From: Gnomoniopsis sp. IMI 355080
Taxonomy: Eukaryota; Ascomycota; Sordariomycetes; Diaporthales; Gnomoniaceae
Assembly: GCA_027946555.1 (NCBI GenBank)
Contig: JAPEVC010000081.1
Span: 1-64,000, forward strand
Reading direction: 5' to 3'
DNA: 64,000 bases
Shown here: positions 61,555-64,000 of the stretch, in pieces
Numbering within the stretch: position 1 is the first letter of the stretch
How the letters are laid out: the number at the start of each line of letters is the position of its first letter
Made by a program: the position numbers and the translations under genes
The notes under the pieces: model-generated
The model's input: the letters and a program-made list of their open reading frames with translations, nothing else
Database searches by the model: none
Told to the model about the DNA's origin: nothing

Positions 61555-62403
61555 GGTCGTTCCAAGGGGTGATAATCGAACACCACCCGATCCGCTGCGA
61601 TGCGGTTGCGGTTTTACGTACGACGTCAAATCGTAGTGGACTGATAGAGACAAAACCGCGCAAACAATGCTCAAGCCCGATTAGAAGACTCCCGCTGCTG
61701 AGGCAAGAAGATGATTAGCGCCCGTTCACTCACGATCCGTGAAGAGGAATAATATTCAAGTCGGAAATGAGGCTCCGGCCGTGCTTGATCAAACACGTCA
61801 GCACGATACAAAGTGAGCGCGTGGGACCTGTGAATCGTTACGTGGAATATGAAAAGGCATTCTGTCACTTTCTTGTGGGCGATCAAATCTGGTGCTTCCT
61901 AGCGTGCTTCCTACACGGCGTGCACTGAGATTGAGCTGAATCAGCCATTGGAGCTGACGAGGGCGTGAGCGTCTCGTGTACCCAAGACAGTGTCAGTATA
62001 AATGTGACGGGAGTCTTCCGCTATGCGCGCATATACCCTGCACTCACTCGTTCATAGCGAGGCGTGAGATTTGATAGGCTCACAGGCTGGCCCCACAGCG
62101 GGAAGCATCAGTCACGGCTAAAGGGATAATAGGCGGGGTCACGCGGGGTACGGGGAAGCGTGGCATGAGGGTCGCGCGCTATCAGCGGCGTTTCCCCTTC
62201 GTATCAGACCAGATAGTCTACATGATCAACCACAAGAAACACTTGAAATCTGAGAGCGCCATACAAACCCGAATTGGACAACATCGGATACCCAGAGTCC
62301 TCCATGATAACCCTCATCAAGTCTGTCTCCACCTGTTCTTTGATGACGGTGTAAAGTGTCTCTGCCCTTCCCGACGTACATGTAGCCCTACGAACGCATC
62401 ATC
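61555..62403. promoter_or_regulatory. intergenic, 3' of Zn2Cys6 gene and 5' of septin-like gene
   Basis: This 849-bp gap lies between two plus-strand genes and should hold a terminator and the septin-like gene promoter. I see no gene or repeat. A frame open from about 62165 overlaps the next start but lacks its character. Confidence 0.4.
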
Positions 62404-64000
62404 ATGCGACCGCTATCCGGCGACACGCCGCTCCAAGGCATCCGTGCCAGCGATGGTGGCGCTCCGCCAGCGTCGCAACAACCTACCATGACATTTACAC
62501 GCCCCATCGACGAGTCTGCAATCGATGACGCCTTACAACAGCCTCTAGCGAACTTTATGCATGTCACTCGTGATCCTCGAAAGCATCATATGCAACAGGC
62601 AGGAGTGGGGACCAATGAGCCGGTGCCCAACAGCCCGCCTAAGCACGTCGCAGCACAGCAGCGAGACTCTAGCAGCTCGACCGCGCCATCGGTTCAAGAT
62701 ATTGAAGAGCACGGCGACGATGCCTCTCGGAGTCCTGGCAGCCCCTTGTTGCAGCAGAAGCCTATACTGGCTCCTTCGAGCCTTGGGGCCTCGCAATCGA
62801 TTACACCCCTGATGCTGGCGACATCGGGGCCCGCCTCCGCAGTCAGCGGCCTCTCTTCACCCAGAGGCTCCGTGGCCGCCTCGCTCTCTGAAGAAACAGG
62901 AAGCCAGGCTCTCAGTATGAGTATGGAGCTCGAGCCAGAGACCTGCCTTTCCCTTGAGGGACACGACCGTGTCCCTCAGCTTGTCATGCCTTCTATAAAG
63001 ATGCCGTCCCGGCGACCGTTTACCGATGAGGGCAAGCGAATAGGGAGACTCAAGGTGCTCATCGCGGGAGACTCTGGTAGGTGCCTTAAACCAAGCCTAT
63101 GTGACTCAGCAGTACTTACCATGACTTCTTCCATACAGGCGTCGGCAAAACAGCGCTGATCAAAGCCATTGTCCAAACATCTGATACAATTGTCCACGTC
63201 GATCCGATTCCTTCCCCATCATCTGTGTCTGGTATACGGTCAAGTTCCCGTCCTCGAGTAAGACTCGGGTCTTCCGGAAATGGCAACGCCACGAACCATA
63301 TTTGTGAAATCTTCGCTTCCACAAAACCATTGCCCGAATGGTGGTCCGATTTGGATGATTCTCAGGTTACCAAACGTAGAAGGAGCGTGGGCGGCGACAC
63401 CATTTTAGACAGGAATATTTGCTTTATAGATACCCCGGGACACACTGGTGGTTCATCTGTAGGTCTGAGCCTCCCGAATTGAGGTGTTTTTCGGCGTGCT
63501 GACCTGCTTCCAGAGCATGGAAACCATCACTCACACCATTCGTTATGTTGAGTCACTCTTCGAGTTGGTCCAAGCAAACGGCTCGACCGACCCTGACATG
63601 TTGAACATGTTGGGCGGTGATGGAGGCAACCAAGTCGATGCGGTTTTGTATCTGGTCAAAGATAGTAAGAGCCGACTCCCCGTGTTTGACAGAATCTTGC
63701 TGACTGCCTTCAGAGCTGAGACCGGCGGATCTCGAGTACCTGCAATTATTAGCACCTTTGACGAACCTGATACCTGTGATAGCGAAGGCAGACACAATGA
63801 CCATGGAAGCTATTGCCCAGAGCAAATCACAAATTCGGAGCGAATTAGCGGAGGCTGGTATTCGCCCATTTCCTTTCAAAGACGAGTCCGCGTGGCCATA
63901 TGCGGTTTCCAGCTTGGCTGGATCAGACCACGACATCATGGACGCCAGTGTTCTAATGAGTCCTGACTATGTGCAACCACTGATAGCATCTGAGTTATCT
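62404..64000 (+). CDS. septin-type GTPase with long N-terminal extension (3' partial)
   Basis: Four exons are visible: 62404-63076, 63139-63458, 63514-63664 and 63714-64000, and the frame is still open at the window edge (about 477 aa seen). Residues 1-210 are Ser/Pro/Gln-rich and disordered. A basic stretch KMPSRRPF precedes the G domain. Walker A/G1 is completed across intron 1: LIAGDSGVGKTALIK. G3 is FIDTPGH, and the septin G4 motif AKAD occurs in NLIPVIAKADTM. The segment VDAVLYLVKDKLRPADLEYL spans a short 49-nt intron. Septins are filament-forming GTPases at septa and cell cortex. This member differs from core fungal septins by its long N-terminus and divergent spacing around G1-G3, so I call it septin-like. 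The C-terminal part, including any coiled coil, is missing from the window. Confidence 0.85.

Noticed and set aside
1..64000. tRNA or rRNA genes and CRISPR arrays
   Set aside because: I saw no convincing tRNA T-loop/anticodon pair and no rRNA signature. CRISPR is not expected in a eukaryotic genome, and the tandem repeats present are simple repeats without spacers.
1..64000. Secondary-metabolite gene cluster around the Zn2Cys6/FAD oxidoreductase pair
   Set aside because: No polyketide synthase, non-ribosomal peptide synthetase, terpene cyclase or transporter is present in the window.

Overview
This window looks like nuclear DNA of a filamentous ascomycete (Pezizomycotina, most likely a Sordariomycete and possibly Hypocreales). 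The evidence is short GT-AG introns of about 50-100 nt, split genes with typical fungal neighbours, a Zn2Cys6 regulator, and orthologues of CLU1, FHA-forkhead, DML1, BimA/APC3, SND2, DUF3605, CBR1 and PBN1. I cannot name the species. Exon structures were worked out by hand from splice signals, reading phase and continuity of family motifs. No search or transcript evidence was available.

Layout. The region from 1 to about 31 kb is gene-dense. It holds an unrecognised protein of about 852 aa (-), CLU1 (+), an FHA-forkhead transcription factor (-), the tubulin-like DML1/Misato (-), a thioredoxin-fold AhpC/TSA protein (+), APC3/BimA (-), SND2/TMEM208 (+), a DUF3605 protein (-), NADH-cytochrome b5 reductase (+) and PBN1 (-). 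The last gene in this block is a large mosaic (+) that joins a caspase-like domain, a homeodomain-like fold and a rhodanese/CH2-like domain.

From 30.9 to 46.6 kb I see no convincing coding gene, only simple repeats and GC-balanced unique sequence. A TALE-class homeobox gene lies at 46.6-48.1 kb. A second gene-poor stretch then runs to 56.8 kb. The homeobox gene therefore sits alone in roughly 26 kb.

The right end holds an FAD-dependent oxidoreductase (-) divergently paired with a seven-exon Zn2Cys6 transcription factor (+). A septin-type GTPase with a long disordered N-terminus follows and runs off the window edge.

How the genes relate. Most are housekeeping genes with no shared pathway: mitochondrial distribution and translation (CLU1), cell cycle (forkhead, APC3, DML1, septin), and ER membrane work (SND2, CBR1, PBN1). 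Two groupings suggest local function: the divergent regulator/oxidoreductase pair, and the isolated homeobox gene with its very long flanks. The most unusual object is the caspase-homeodomain-rhodanese fusion at 27.7-30.9 kb.
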